DNA of 19,701 nt from Faecalibacterium sp. CAG:1138 (GCA_000434675.1 HF988643.1:3338-23038), one strand, 5' to 3'. Shown: positions 5,300 through 14,050, counted from the stretch's first letter. Made by a program: numbers and translations. Notes: generated by a model not told the origin, from the letters alone.

Positions 5300-6487
5300 T
5301 TATGAAATCTCACCGCCTTTTTCCGACGGTATGGCAATTTTTCTGTCTTCGGGCCGATAGACGGACGTGCGAATTTTCACCACGTAGGTTTCGCCGCCGA
5401 TTTTGTACTCCAGAAAGCCGGTTACCTTAAGTCCGTTGCGGCCGGGGAAAAGAACCTTTTCGCCGCTAACTAGCGTTTCGTCCCTGACGTAAACGGTTTT
5501 GCAAGGGATTTCTTCAATCGTCCGATAAGTGCGCTTTACGCCCGTATATTCGGACTTTCGGCCGTAGATTTTCACCCACACGTTTTTGCCGTCGTAGCCC
5601 GCGCTTATATAAATCGGGCAGTCTAAATCGTTTCGGAAGACAAAATCGGTGTAGTCGCTGACCATGGCGTCGAAGCCCGGGAGAACGTAGGACGGCTTCA
5701 GCGAGTGCGCCGCCGCCGTTTTCACGGTGAGGCCGGCAAGGAGCACGGCGTTGTAAAGCGTGGTGCTGACCTGGCAAACTCCTCCGCCGATGCCTTTTGC
5801 GTATTCCCCGTTAGTTATGACGACGGCCTCCTTAAAGCCGTTCTGCGCGGTTCTTTTGCCGACGACGCCGTTAAACGAAAATTCTTCCCCCGGAAAAACC
5901 GTTACGCCCGATATTCTTTTTGCCGCCAAGGCGACGTTGTAGCGCCGCGCCGCGGAACCCGAAACCGCAGTCTGAAACGACGACCTTTGCACGTTGATTT
6001 TTTTGAGATCCGAAATTTCCGTTTCTGCCCGAACTTTCTCAAAAACGACGTTTACGACAACGTTTCTGCCGTTTAAGTTTTTGATAAGCTCGTTTATGGT
6101 TTTTTCTTCGTCAACCTGAAGCCCGCTTACGGCACCAATATACGAAAATCCGTTTTTGCCGAAAACCACTTCGGCGCTCTTCGGCGAAACCTTGCTATTT
6201 TCCTTAAGCTCCGAAATCGCGACGGAAAGAATCGGCGAAATTTCGGCCAAAGCCGCCCTATCCCCGAGGCTTTTTTTAAGCGCGTAAAAATAACCGGCGT
6301 ACCCCGTTCCGTCCACCGTAAACCGTGACGGGAGCGGCGAAAGCTCCGCCTTTGCCGTCATAAGCACTTTTTCTCCGGACGTAAATTTGACGACCACTTC
6401 TTCGCCCTTTTTATTTGCCGCCGCGCCTCCCGACGTAACGAAAAAGCAAGCAGCCATCACCAACAAAACAACGATAAATTTTTTCAT
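5300..6487 (-). CDS. Secreted VanW-family protein
   Basis: The 395-residue protein begins with a clear Sec signal peptide (MKKF, then a hydrophobic run to about residue 23, then small residues). Residues 25-160 show a repeat-free alpha/beta region like the PG_binding_4 domain often found before VanW. The VanW core follows at about 168-312, with FPGEEFSFNGVVGKRT and the signature GGGVCQVSTTLYNA (234-247) and HSLKPSYVLPG. Residues 313-390 are strand-rich (VSGEKVLFPGRNGLKVTGFLEYKIGG) and look like a G5-type domain. VanW proteins occur beside vancomycin resistance genes, but most are chromosomal cell-envelope proteins of unknown activity; no resistance is implied here. The ATG at 6487 has no Shine-Dalgarno, which is odd for this genome, and no convincing own promoter was found. 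The T run of the terminator at 6523-6544 directly precedes it. Confidence 0.85.
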   Translation of the reverse strand: MKKFIVVLLVMAACFFVTSGGAAANKKGEEVVVKFTSGEKVLMTAKAELSPLPSRFTVDGTGYAGYFYALKKSLGDRAALAEISPILSVAISELKENSKVSPKSAEVVFGKNGFSYIGAVSGLQVDEEKTINELIKNLNGRNVVVNVVFEKVRAETEISDLKKINVQRSSFQTAVSGSAARRYNVALAAKRISGVTVFPGEEFSFNGVVGKRTAQNGFKEAVVITNGEYAKGIGGGVCQVSTTLYNAVLLAGLTVKTAAAHSLKPSYVLPGFDAMVSDYTDFVFRNDLDCPIYISAGYDGKNVWVKIYGRKSEYTGVKRTYRTIEEIPCKTVYVRDETLVSGEKVLFPGRNGLKVTGFLEYKIGGETYVVKIRTSVYRPEDRKIAIPSEKGGEIS

Positions 6488-6522
6488 ATTTATATGTTGT
6501 GTAATTTGGCAATTTATATATC

Positions 6523-6544
6523 AAAAAACCCGCCTTTCGGCGGG
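6523..6544 (-). terminator. Rho-independent terminator of the tilS-hpt-cca-rmuC-PHP operon
   Basis: On the minus strand CCCGCC-GAAA-GGCGGG is followed by TTTTTTG. The 6-bp GC-only stem, GAAA loop and T run lie 12 nt after the stop codon at 6557. It marks the end of the five-gene operon and separates it from the VanW-family gene. Confidence 0.88.
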
Positions 6545-6556
6545 CAAAAACCACTT

Positions 6557-7378
6557 TTATTTTATAATTTTCAACGTCCTTAACGTGTAGGCGTCGTAGC
6601 GGTCGTCGCGATAGGACGGGCTGACGTAGGTGTCGGCGTTATGCATATCGGTACCGCCCGTTGCAATCAGGCCGTATTTTTTGGCGATTTTGAGGAAGGT
6701 TTCGGTGTCCGTTTCGTTGTGCGTGCCGTAATGACATTCCAGCCCCTTCAGGCCGAACGGCAGCAAACCTTCGATGAGAGGAATGAGCTTTTTGTCCTGA
6801 TAAAGCTTAAGCGGGTGCGCGATAACGGGAACGCCGCCGTATTTTTTTATCAGTCTTACCGCCTCGAAAGGTTTAAGGCGATTTCCCGCGCTGTGAGCGG
6901 GTTTCCCCACGCCCAGATATTTGTCGAAGGCTTCGGAAACCGATTGAACGTAGCCTTGTTTTTTCATCTGCAAAGCGATATGGTGGCGACCTATGGAATC
7001 GTTTTCGAGGCCGAGCTCTTTTTCGTCGACGAATATGCCGAGATTTTTCAGCTTCTCGACGATTTCGACGTTGCGGTCCTTTCTCCTCCTGCGGATTTTT
7101 GTAAGCTCCTTTTGAAATTCGGGATTTTTATAGTCAAAATTGTAGCCCAGAATATGTATTTCGTTGATCGAAAAACTGCTCAGTTCTATCCCCGGGACCA
7201 ACCTCATTCCGACTTTTTCGCATTCGTCTTTTGCCTCGTCGATGCCGTCCACCGAATCGTGATCGGTTATGGCGATGACGTCAAGCCCCATGTCTTTTTG
7301 CATATTCACCACTTCTTTGGGAGTGAACGCTCCGTCGCTGCAAGTGGTGTGCATATGAAAATTACATCTCACGCTCAT
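6557..7378 (-). CDS. PHP-domain phosphoesterase (YciV/RNase AM-like)
   Basis: A 273-residue metal-dependent phosphoesterase of the PHP family. The metal ligands are in order: HMH (H8, H10) with D15, TDHD (D39, H40), E65 in PGIELSS, H75, the insert motif GRHHIA (130-135), H188 in IAHP, and GTDMH (D244, H246). Length and the GRHHIA insert match the small stand-alone PHP proteins, which cleave 3',5'-nucleoside bisphosphates or trim RNA 5' ends, rather than histidinol phosphatase. It is the last gene of the tilS operon; its ATG overlaps the TGA of rmuC (ATGA), so its translation is probably coupled. Its placement with tRNA and nucleotide genes fits a role in nucleotide or RNA turnover. The substrate is inferred from family only. 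Confidence 0.88.
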   Translation of the reverse strand: MSVRCNFHMHTTCSDGAFTPKEVVNMQKDMGLDVIAITDHDSVDGIDEAKDECEKVGMRLVPGIELSSFSINEIHILGYNFDYKNPEFQKELTKIRRRRKDRNVEIVEKLKNLGIFVDEKELGLENDSIGRHHIALQMKKQGYVQSVSEAFDKYLGVGKPAHSAGNRLKPFEAVRLIKKYGGVPVIAHPLKLYQDKKLIPLIEGLLPFGLKGLECHYGTHNETDTETFLKIAKKYGLIATGGTDMHNADTYVSPSYRDDRYDAYTLRTLKIIK

Positions 7379-8637
7379 GCCCGATCCTCCGTTTCGCCTT
7401 CCAGGAGATCGGCGTTTTCCGTTTCCACTTTTTCAAGCCGCTTGCCGATGATTTCCGTGCGCTTGGTGGCCTGCTCGATGGTGTTCTGTATGGTGCCCAG
7501 CTGCGTTTTGGTTTTCAGCAAAAGCTCGTTGAAAGTGGAAAAATCTTTTTTGAATTTGACGAACATCGCCCAGATTTCGCTGCTGCGCTTTTCGATCGCA
7601 ACGGTCCTGAAGCCCATTTGCAGACTGTTAAGAAGCGCGGTTACGGTGGTAGGGCCGCAGACGACCACTCGGAGCTTCGTCTGAAGTTCGTCCGCCACGC
7701 CCGACTGGACGGCTTCCGCAAACAGCCCTTCCGTCGGCAGATACATGACGGCAAAATCGGTCGTGAGAGGCGGAACGATGTATTTTTGCTTTATGCTTTG
7801 CGCCTCTTGTTTCAGGCGGGCGGCAAGTGCTTTTCTCGCGGCGTCCTGCTCGGCGGAATCCTTTGCTTCCGCAAGCCTCTGATAATCCTCAATCGGGAAC
7901 TTGCTGTCTATCGGCAGATAAACCTTGTCCGACGATTTTCCCGGCAGGCAGATTGCAAAGTCCACCACCTGCTTTTCGCCGCCGACGGTTTTGCCGACGG
8001 GCATTTGTTTTCTGTATTGCTCGGGCGTAAGAATCTGACTGAGCAAATTTTCCAAACTGACTTCGCCCCACATACCTCTCGTTTTGACGTTGGTCAGAAT
8101 CTTTTTGAGGTCGCCGATTCCGCTCGTTAAGGTCTGCATTTCGCCAAAGCCTTTGGTGATGGCGTCCAGGCGTTCCTGCACCTGCTTGAACGACTGATTG
8201 AAACGCTCGGTAAGCGTGGAATTGAGTTTTTCGTCCACCGTCTGTCTGATTTTTTCAAGCTGACGTTCGTTGTCCGCCCGAACGTCCAGAAGCGACCTGC
8301 GATTTTCCTCGCGGATTTTGTCGAGGCTTTGCGACAGGCCGGCGGTCAGATTTGCCATTTGCGTTTCCAGTTGTTTGAAGGACTTTTCTATGCCGTCCTG
8401 TTGAACCTTCAGCGAACCCGCAACCGACGACGTAAGCTGATTTATCTGCAAGGCGGACGTTTCTCTCCCCGTCCGTCCCTCGCGAGCAATCTCGTCGCGC
8501 AGAACGTCGGTGGCGCCCTTCACGATTTCGGCGTGATCGACGTCGGTCCCCGTCGTTCCCTTTTTAAGTTTCAGCATTATCGCAACGCATATCGCAAGCG
8601 ATACTGACGACAATGTTAGAATAACGTATTGCATCAT
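7375..8637 (-). CDS. rmuC: DNA recombination protein RmuC
   Basis: The 420-residue protein starts with one membrane helix (MQYVILTLSSVSLAICVAIML). A coiled coil rich in K/E/Q follows to about residue 180. Then comes the RmuC core beginning TRGMWGEVSLENLL (186-199), with YRKQMPVG, VVDFAICLPG and LPIDSKFPIEDYQRL, and further on DFAVMYLPTEGLFAEA. The core has a restriction-endonuclease-like fold, and the family limits recombination at inverted repeats, perhaps as a nuclease. Two ATG codons overlap as ATGATG after GGAGGA. The first (8637) forms an ATGA overlap with the stop of cca; the second (8634) has the better spacing. A longer frame to 8706 would run deep into cca and has no ribosome binding site. 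It lies between cca and the PHP gene with overlapping stops on both sides. Confidence 0.92.
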   Translation of the reverse strand: MMQYVILTLSSVSLAICVAIMLKLKKGTTGTDVDHAEIVKGATDVLRDEIAREGRTGRETSALQINQLTSSVAGSLKVQQDGIEKSFKQLETQMANLTAGLSQSLDKIREENRRSLLDVRADNERQLEKIRQTVDEKLNSTLTERFNQSFKQVQERLDAITKGFGEMQTLTSGIGDLKKILTNVKTRGMWGEVSLENLLSQILTPEQYRKQMPVGKTVGGEKQVVDFAICLPGKSSDKVYLPIDSKFPIEDYQRLAEAKDSAEQDAARKALAARLKQEAQSIKQKYIVPPLTTDFAVMYLPTEGLFAEAVQSGVADELQTKLRVVVCGPTTVTALLNSLQMGFRTVAIEKRSSEIWAMFVKFKKDFSTFNELLLKTKTQLGTIQNTIEQATKRTEIIGKRLEKVETENADLLEGETEDRA

Positions 8638-9857
8638 ACTTCCTCCAAAAGCAGTTGAAGTTGTTTTTCTCTCGAATTCAAACCTTTGTCCACGGCCACC
8701 CTGCAAAGCAATTTTTTCAAAGCGGCAGAACGTTTATCTTTTGCTATTTTAAGTTTTATCAGGTCGTTTCCCGTCACAAAAAGCCCTTTTACGTCAAAAG
8801 GCAATTCGTTTTCGGACATATACGAAAATTGTTTTTCCAAAATATCCGCCCCGTTTACGTCGCCCGTAACGTGGCGCTTTAAGAGCGCAACTTCTTTCCA
8901 AAGCTTTTCGGACTTTAAGATGACGGCCGCCGCGTCTTCCCTCGTTTTCACGGCGGTTTTCGCGAGCGCTATCAAATTTGCCGTCTGCTCTTTCAGGCAT
9001 TTCGGACATCTTAAATCCGAAAGATACGCAAAAACGTCTTTGTCGTCCTGCGACGTAAAGAGCGCCGCAAGCCTTGCTTCTTTCGCCAAGTGCGGCATGG
9101 CCTCGAGCGCGGCGAGATAGCCTTCGTTTGCCGAAAAATTCGGGAACAGCACCCTTAAAGCGCCCAGTTTTTCCAAAACTTCAAGGCCTCTTTTTACGGC
9201 GTTATCCCCCGAAACGGTCGGGTATTTTTCGCTAGACGCAAAAATTTTTTCAAGCTCCGGCCATATCCTGTCCTTCGACACGTCCGCCAAAAGCCGCACG
9301 TTGTTTTTTGCCGCGGCGAAGGTTTTTTCCTCGGGCGAAAATCCGAGCTCCGCCGAAAACCTCGCAAGGCGCATTATTCTGAGCCCGTCTTCGCCGAAAA
9401 CCTTTTCGGGACTGTCGGCCGCGCGAAGAAGTTTCTTTTGAATGTCCTCCGTTCCGCCGGTCGGATCTATAACGGTTTTGCTTTGCGGCTCGAAATACAG
9501 GGCGTTTACGGTGAAATCGCGGCGCAAAGCGTCCTCCTCAAGATTTGAGGTAAAACGAACCGCCTTCGGCAAGTGTCGGCCGCTTTTGGGGTAGCTGTCC
9601 ACCCTGAAAGTGGTGTGCTCGTAAACGGAGCCGCTGTTTTTCGAGGTCAGCTTCACGGTGCCGAGCCTTTCGTTCACCAAAACGCCCGAAAACGCAGGCG
9701 AAGCCTTTTCGATAACCTCTTTCGGAAGCGCTGCGGACGCCACGTCCACGTCGGACACGTCAAGCCCCATAAGCCTGTTTCTGACGCAGCCGCCGACAAT
9801 ATACGCTTTGGTCGAAAGCAGCCGGCCTAAAAGTTCGATTTCGTCGTCAAAAATCAT
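8634..9857 (-). CDS. cca: CCA tRNA nucleotidyltransferase (class II, poly(A) polymerase family)
   Basis: This enzyme adds or repairs the 3' CCA end of tRNAs without a template. The 407 residues show the class II order: GGCVRN (22-27) in the nucleotidyltransferase fold, the metal pair D36/D38 in SDVDVAS, RRDFTVNAL (112-120), DPTGGTEDI (131-139), and EDGLRIMRLARFSAELGF (156-173), the nucleotide-selecting template region. A helical body and tail follow. The length suits a CCA enzyme, though CC-adding or A-adding variants cannot be excluded by eye. There is no Shine-Dalgarno before the ATG; it overlaps the TGA of hpt as ATGA, so translational coupling probably starts it. It ends in another overlap with rmuC. 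Confidence 0.9.
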   Translation of the reverse strand: MIFDDEIELLGRLLSTKAYIVGGCVRNRLMGLDVSDVDVASAALPKEVIEKASPAFSGVLVNERLGTVKLTSKNSGSVYEHTTFRVDSYPKSGRHLPKAVRFTSNLEEDALRRDFTVNALYFEPQSKTVIDPTGGTEDIQKKLLRAADSPEKVFGEDGLRIMRLARFSAELGFSPEEKTFAAAKNNVRLLADVSKDRIWPELEKIFASSEKYPTVSGDNAVKRGLEVLEKLGALRVLFPNFSANEGYLAALEAMPHLAKEARLAALFTSQDDKDVFAYLSDLRCPKCLKEQTANLIALAKTAVKTREDAAAVILKSEKLWKEVALLKRHVTGDVNGADILEKQFSYMSENELPFDVKGLFVTGNDLIKLKIAKDKRSAALKKLLCRVAVDKGLNSREKQLQLLLEEV

Positions 9858-10399
9858 ATTTTCGAAGTGTCTATGGTGCAGATGTTTTTCAGCTGACGAT
9901 ACCTCTCCGCCCAGTCCAGACCGTAGCCCACGACGAATTCGTTAGGTATGGTAAAGCCGACGTAATCCGGAGTAAGATCGACGGTGCGGCGAGACGGCTT
10001 GTCCAAAAGCGTGCAGATTTTGACAGAAGCAGGTTCCCTTGCGGCGAGAATGGCCTTTAAATTGCTGAGCGTAAGCCCCGTATCCACGATATCTTCCACG
10101 ACGATGACGTTTTTGCCTTTAATGCCTTCGGAAAGATCTTTTACGAGCTTCACTTCCCCCGACGACGTCGTGCCCGAGCCGTAGGACGAAATGACCATAA
10201 AGTCCATAGACAAATCAACGTCAATTTCCCTCACGAGGTCGGCGAAAAACACGCTTGCGCCGCGAAGAATACACACCATAATGACTCTTTTGCCCTCGTA
10301 ATCTTTGGTGATTTCGGCGCCGAGCTCCTTAACTCGGCGGCTTATTTCGTCTGCGGAAATAAGCTCTCTGTCGATATACTTTTCAAGTTCTTTTATCAT
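9854..10399 (-). CDS. hpt: Hypoxanthine phosphoribosyltransferase
   Basis: A purine-salvage enzyme that makes IMP (and often GMP) from hypoxanthine or guanine and PRPP in the cytosol. The 181 residues carry the PRPP-binding loop VIVVEDIVDTGLT (98-110), the flexible loop ISSYGSGTTSSGEVKL (70-85) and the C-terminal FVVGYGLDWAERYRQL, all standard for bacterial Hpt. AGGAG sits 7 nt before the ATG. It follows tilS by 18 nt, the same order as in Bacillus (tilS-hprT). There ftsH comes next; here cca takes that place. Its stop overlaps the cca start. Confidence 0.95.
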   Translation of the reverse strand: MIKELEKYIDRELISADEISRRVKELGAEITKDYEGKRVIMVCILRGASVFFADLVREIDVDLSMDFMVISSYGSGTTSSGEVKLVKDLSEGIKGKNVIVVEDIVDTGLTLSNLKAILAAREPASVKICTLLDKPSRRTVDLTPDYVGFTIPNEFVVGYGLDWAERYRQLKNICTIDTSKI

Positions 10400-10417
10400 A
10401 GGTTTCTCCTGAAACTT

Positions 10418-11713
10418 TTATTTTACGTTTATTGCCAAAACCCTTCGGGTTTTGTCGTCCACCGCCACCGCTCTTGAAACGTCAACGCCGCAAACCGCGA
10501 ACACTTCGCTTCCTTTCGCAACGAGCAGAATTCTGTCCTTAAGATAGGCGGGAACTTTTTTGTCGGTCAAAAAGTCCTGCAAGGATTTTTGCCCGCCGCC
10601 GAATTTTTTGATAAAATCGCCCGCACGCCTGGTGCGAAAAACGCTTCCCGCAGGGATTTTGCCTGCGTCGAAATAAATTTTGTCGCCGTCCTCTTTCAAA
10701 AATACCGTCGCTTTTCCGACGGGAGTTTCGGTAACTCCCTCCGAAAACGGAAGTTCTCCGCTCCAAAGCTCTTTCGGGATATATAGCCTCACCGCGCCTC
10801 TCTCCTTAACGGCTCTTACGCCGTGCGGCATGTCAAGTTCCCTGCCGACTTCTGCTAAAAAGAGGTTTTCGAGCAATCTATAGTGCCGCATTTCCACGTC
10901 CGAATAAACGCCCAAAGCCCTGAACGCCTTTTCAAACGCAAGCCGAAGCAGCACTTTGTCGTCGGTTTTTTCGATCAGAACCGATTCGCCGTCAAGCTTT
11001 GGCTTTGGCGAGCATTTGTCCAAAAAAGCTTCCGCTTCCTTGGCGTTTTCCGAAAGCCTTAAGAGGCTGTCTTCAACCTTCGGATATCTTGTTTTAAGAA
11101 GCGGCAAAACGACGTTTCTCAAAAAGTTTCTGTCCGCTTCGTCCGAAAGATTGGTGCTGTCCGTTACGAACGGCAATGCGTGCTCCGAAACGTAAGCGTC
11201 GATTTCCTCCGACGAGGTTTTAAGAAGCGGCCTTACGACTCCGTTCGATTTTTCCGAAATACCTAAAAGCCCACGAATCCCCGTGCCCCTGAATATCCTT
11301 AAAAGCAAGGTTTCCGCGTCGTCGCTTTTGTGATGCGCGGTGGCAACGACGGTTGCAAAACCGTCCGATATAGCTTCGGCAAAAACCCCGTAGCGCAATA
11401 TTCTTGCGGCCTCCTCCGTGGTCAGCCCTTCCGATTTTTTAAGTTGCGGCGCGTCGACGCTTTTCGACAAAAGCGGAATACCCCGGCTTTTGCAAAGAGA
11501 TTTGACAAATTCGCTGTCGCGGACGCTTTCCTCGCCCCTTATGCCGTGCTCCACGTTCACCGCCCTGACCTCGAAAGAAAGCTCCGAGCTGACGCTTTTT
11601 AAAAAATGCAAAAGCGCAACGCTGTCCCTGCCGCCCGAAACCGCAACGGCAACCACGCTGCCCGCAGGAACGAGCGAGCTTAAATAGCTTTTGTCGACAA
11701 GGTCTTTTCCCAT
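10418..11713 (-). CDS. tilS: tRNA(Ile)-lysidine synthase TilS
   Basis: It attaches lysine to C34 of tRNA-Ile(CAU) so that AUA codons are read as isoleucine. The PP-loop ATP pyrophosphatase signature SGGRDS is at 26-31 of the 431 residues, followed by VNVEHGIRGEES and ATAHHKSDDAETLLLRIFRGTGIRGL, the N-type ATPase core. The C-terminal region ends with FRTRRAGDFIKKFGGGQKSLQDFLTDKKVPAYLKDRILLVA, the typical TilS C-terminal domain. The ATG at 11713 is chosen because GGAGAG stands 4-5 nt upstream; a TTG four codons earlier overlaps that same site and is less likely. It is the first gene of the operon, read from the promoter at 11740-11768 with a leader of only about 20 nt. Confidence 0.95.
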   Translation of the reverse strand: MGKDLVDKSYLSSLVPAGSVVAVAVSGGRDSVALLHFLKSVSSELSFEVRAVNVEHGIRGEESVRDSEFVKSLCKSRGIPLLSKSVDAPQLKKSEGLTTEEAARILRYGVFAEAISDGFATVVATAHHKSDDAETLLLRIFRGTGIRGLLGISEKSNGVVRPLLKTSSEEIDAYVSEHALPFVTDSTNLSDEADRNFLRNVVLPLLKTRYPKVEDSLLRLSENAKEAEAFLDKCSPKPKLDGESVLIEKTDDKVLLRLAFEKAFRALGVYSDVEMRHYRLLENLFLAEVGRELDMPHGVRAVKERGAVRLYIPKELWSGELPFSEGVTETPVGKATVFLKEDGDKIYFDAGKIPAGSVFRTRRAGDFIKKFGGGQKSLQDFLTDKKVPAYLKDRILLVAKGSEVFAVCGVDVSRAVAVDDKTRRVLAINVK

Positions 11714-11739
11714 CTTTCTCTCCAAAGTCAGATAGAAAT

Positions 11740-11768
11740 ATTATACTCTTTTGCCCCTCCGAAATCAA
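11740..11768 (-). promoter_or_regulatory. SigA-type promoter of the tilS operon
   Basis: The minus strand reads TTGATT (11763-11768), a 17-bp spacer and a perfect TATAAT (11740-11745). Transcription should begin near 11733. No strong terminator separates spoIIE from it, so spoIIE transcripts may also read into tilS. Confidence 0.7.
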
Positions 11769-11788
11769 GTATTTTTTCGGCAGACCGA

Positions 11789-14050
11789 CTATTTTGCGTA
11801 CACGCGTATGCAAAATGCCGTTATATCGTCGGTGGCGCCGGCCTCTGCCGCGGCGTCGATGACGCTTTCGGCAAGCATTTGCGGATTGGCGGTGTCCGAC
11901 CGCGCCACGAGGTCCCGAACTCCGTCCGAACCCAGAACGTCGGTTACGCCGTCCGACACAAGCACCATCATATCGCCGCCGAACATGATCCTTCTTTCGA
12001 TAACGGGTTTCACCTCGTCGACTATGCCGACGGGAAGCACTTTGCTTTCTATAACCTCAACCGATTCTTTCCGCTTCAAAAATCCGTCCGCAGCGCCCAT
12101 CTTCACAACGTCCGCCCCGCCGGTGTTAAGATCCAGAACGCACATATCCAGCGTGCTGAAATTTTCTTCGTTTTTCATGGAAAGAAGCTTGTTGACAAGC
12201 TCCAGCACAAGTCCGTTTTCAAAGCCCGCCTTGTAAAAATTTTCGATAAGCGATATGGCCGCCGACGAAGTGTCCATGGCGTGCTTGCCGTGCCCCATGC
12301 CGTCGCAGAGCGCGAAAACCACTTTGTCTTCGCCAACTCTTTGCACGCTTCGCTGATCTCCCGAATAGTTTTCGCCCGAAGCGCTTCGCATTGCCTCGCC
12401 GAACACCACGTTATACCTCGGTTTGACCACCAGATTAACTCCCGCTTTTTCACCGATTATTTCGGTTCCGCCCGAAACCATGAGCGGATATTTTATGATT
12501 TTCGAAACGATTTTAGGCAATATTTTTTTGTCTGCGTCCTGCGGCCTGACGACCAGCGTTACGTTCATTCCGCTGCCCTCGCCGTACACCATCGCCTCGC
12601 TGCAAACGATGTTGTGATAGGCCAGTTCGTCCACGATAAGCGTTTCGCGGCCGGCGTCGAAGGATATGGTTTTTTTGATGTCCGTTGCCATGTTTTCCAG
12701 AATTTCGGCCGTGCCACCCATCTGCTTTGCAAGCATCAAGCGACAATTATCCATCTCGGCGTTGAGCTTGGCTCTTTGGCTGAAGCGAACGGTTTTGTCG
12801 TTCACCACCGACACGAGCGCGTTGACCTGCTTGCACCTGCTGGTGATAAACGGCGGCATATCCATTATGGTACATCTGCCCTTCTGAAAAACTGCCGAAA
12901 CCAGATCCTCCAAAACCACCGAAGTGTCCGAATTAAGCGCGGAAAAACACTTTTCGGCCTCCGGACATTTTGCGCAGAAGGTCAGAGCCACGTCCTTGCT
13001 GATTTTTTTGACGCTTTCCTCAAGCGGCGGAACCTCCGACACCTCCTCCGAAACGAGATCGCGCATATCCTCGAATATTCCCGCAACGGCGTAAAGTCTT
13101 TTGGAAATGTCCGATCTGTCTTTGTTGACGAGCTTTTTACCGCTCACTCCGTCGGATGCGGTTTTGGTGAAGGATAGCATTTTCATTTTGCTCTTTTTCG
13201 GGATTGCCAGAAACGCCGCGGCCGAAACTGTCGTGCAGATGAGGTTGACGTAAGTGTAGCCTTCGTACGCGTCGAAATAGTAGGCCGCCACCACTTCGGC
13301 GACAACAGTCGCAAGCGCCGCCGAGGCCGCGTTCAGCTTTATGAAAAGCGCCGCGCAAACCGCCATCATAACGTAAGTCCCGACGTAGGAAACGTTGCCC
13401 GTCGAAAAGGCTGCGCCCACCCCCATCAAGGATACGAAAATAAGCGCGCTCTGCTCCTTAAAAAGATATGCGACGAGCAGCACCGCAAACGGCGCAATAA
13501 CCCCTAAAAGCGTAACACCGAAGAGGGAAACGTTTTCCGCGGCAAGCGACAGCGCCACCAGCATTATGCCGCCGGCCGCCAGCTCGTCAACCGTCAAACG
13601 GCACTTTAATCCCCTCACAAGCAGTGCGTAAACTATGATTACTGCGGCATAGCAGAATATTTGCGCTATTATTCCCGACGTAAACGCAAACAAAAAATTG
13701 CCGTCCAAAGCCTTCAGAACAATCACGGGAATCTGCGCCGCAAACGCATAGACGTTCACCAGTCGCATCGTCAGATGCTTCTTCAAAAAATGGTGGGCCA
13801 GACAGCATACCGTCAGCACAACCACCGACGACGCGGCGTACACGAGTCCCCTAAGCGTCGGCTCGGCCAAAAACTCCGAAGCCATATAAAACGCCGACGC
13901 CAGCACGACGTTTTCGCCGCCGTACACAAGCGCAGCGTAGAACCCCAGTCCGAACGGCCTGAAGCCGTGGCGCGTGGTGGCCTCGGACAACAAAAGTTGA
14001 ATCAAAAACAGCAGCAGTTGCTTTGTAAAGACGTTCAGTTTAAGTTTCAT
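11789..14050 (-). CDS. spoIIE: Stage II sporulation protein E (membrane-bound PP2C phosphatase)
   Basis: SpoIIE dephosphorylates the anti-sigma-F antagonist SpoIIAA to switch on sigma F in the forespore, and it joins polar division. The 753 residues match the known architecture. The N-terminal part of about 285 residues has roughly ten membrane helices. A central regulatory region with a cysteine-bearing segment (FCAKCPEAEKCF) comes next, then the C-terminal PP2C domain with CDGMGHG (582-588), LVSDGVTDVLG (697-707) and ATDDITAF (739-746). These contain the metal-binding aspartates, so it should be active. AAAGGAG precedes the ATG at good spacing. The gene has an intergenic region of its own with Spo0A-box-like sites, after the lepB terminator. 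Its position next to tilS-hpt follows the ancestral Bacillota order. Confidence 0.96.
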   Translation of the reverse strand: MKLKLNVFTKQLLLFLIQLLLSEATTRHGFRPFGLGFYAALVYGGENVVLASAFYMASEFLAEPTLRGLVYAASSVVVLTVCCLAHHFLKKHLTMRLVNVYAFAAQIPVIVLKALDGNFLFAFTSGIIAQIFCYAAVIIVYALLVRGLKCRLTVDELAAGGIMLVALSLAAENVSLFGVTLLGVIAPFAVLLVAYLFKEQSALIFVSLMGVGAAFSTGNVSYVGTYVMMAVCAALFIKLNAASAALATVVAEVVAAYYFDAYEGYTYVNLICTTVSAAAFLAIPKKSKMKMLSFTKTASDGVSGKKLVNKDRSDISKRLYAVAGIFEDMRDLVSEEVSEVPPLEESVKKISKDVALTFCAKCPEAEKCFSALNSDTSVVLEDLVSAVFQKGRCTIMDMPPFITSRCKQVNALVSVVNDKTVRFSQRAKLNAEMDNCRLMLAKQMGGTAEILENMATDIKKTISFDAGRETLIVDELAYHNIVCSEAMVYGEGSGMNVTLVVRPQDADKKILPKIVSKIIKYPLMVSGGTEIIGEKAGVNLVVKPRYNVVFGEAMRSASGENYSGDQRSVQRVGEDKVVFALCDGMGHGKHAMDTSSAAISLIENFYKAGFENGLVLELVNKLLSMKNEENFSTLDMCVLDLNTGGADVVKMGAADGFLKRKESVEVIESKVLPVGIVDEVKPVIERRIMFGGDMMVLVSDGVTDVLGSDGVRDLVARSDTANPQMLAESVIDAAAEAGATDDITAFCIRVYAK

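Noticed and set aside
5277..5312. 9-bp direct repeat GAAATCTCA (5277-5285 and 5304-5312) at the right edge of the island, considered as a target-site duplication
   Set aside because: Both copies lie on the same side of the island, 27 bp apart, and one is within the VanW-family coding end, so they do not bracket an insertion. A repeat this short can arise by chance.
5300..6487. VanW-family gene considered as a glycopeptide resistance gene
   Set aside because: No vanHAX, vanY or vanRS neighbours are present. Chromosomal VanW-domain proteins are common in Clostridia and do not imply resistance.
11746..11783. CCGAAA/TTTCGG inverted repeat between spoIIE and tilS considered as a terminator
   Set aside because: The 6-bp stem is not followed by a T run on the minus strand and overlaps the tilS promoter.
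11879..13177. Plus-strand open frame of 432 codons
   Set aside because: Antisense shadow of spoIIE, His/Arg/Phe-rich and lacking a start signal; spoIIE has clear PP2C motifs in the opposite frame.
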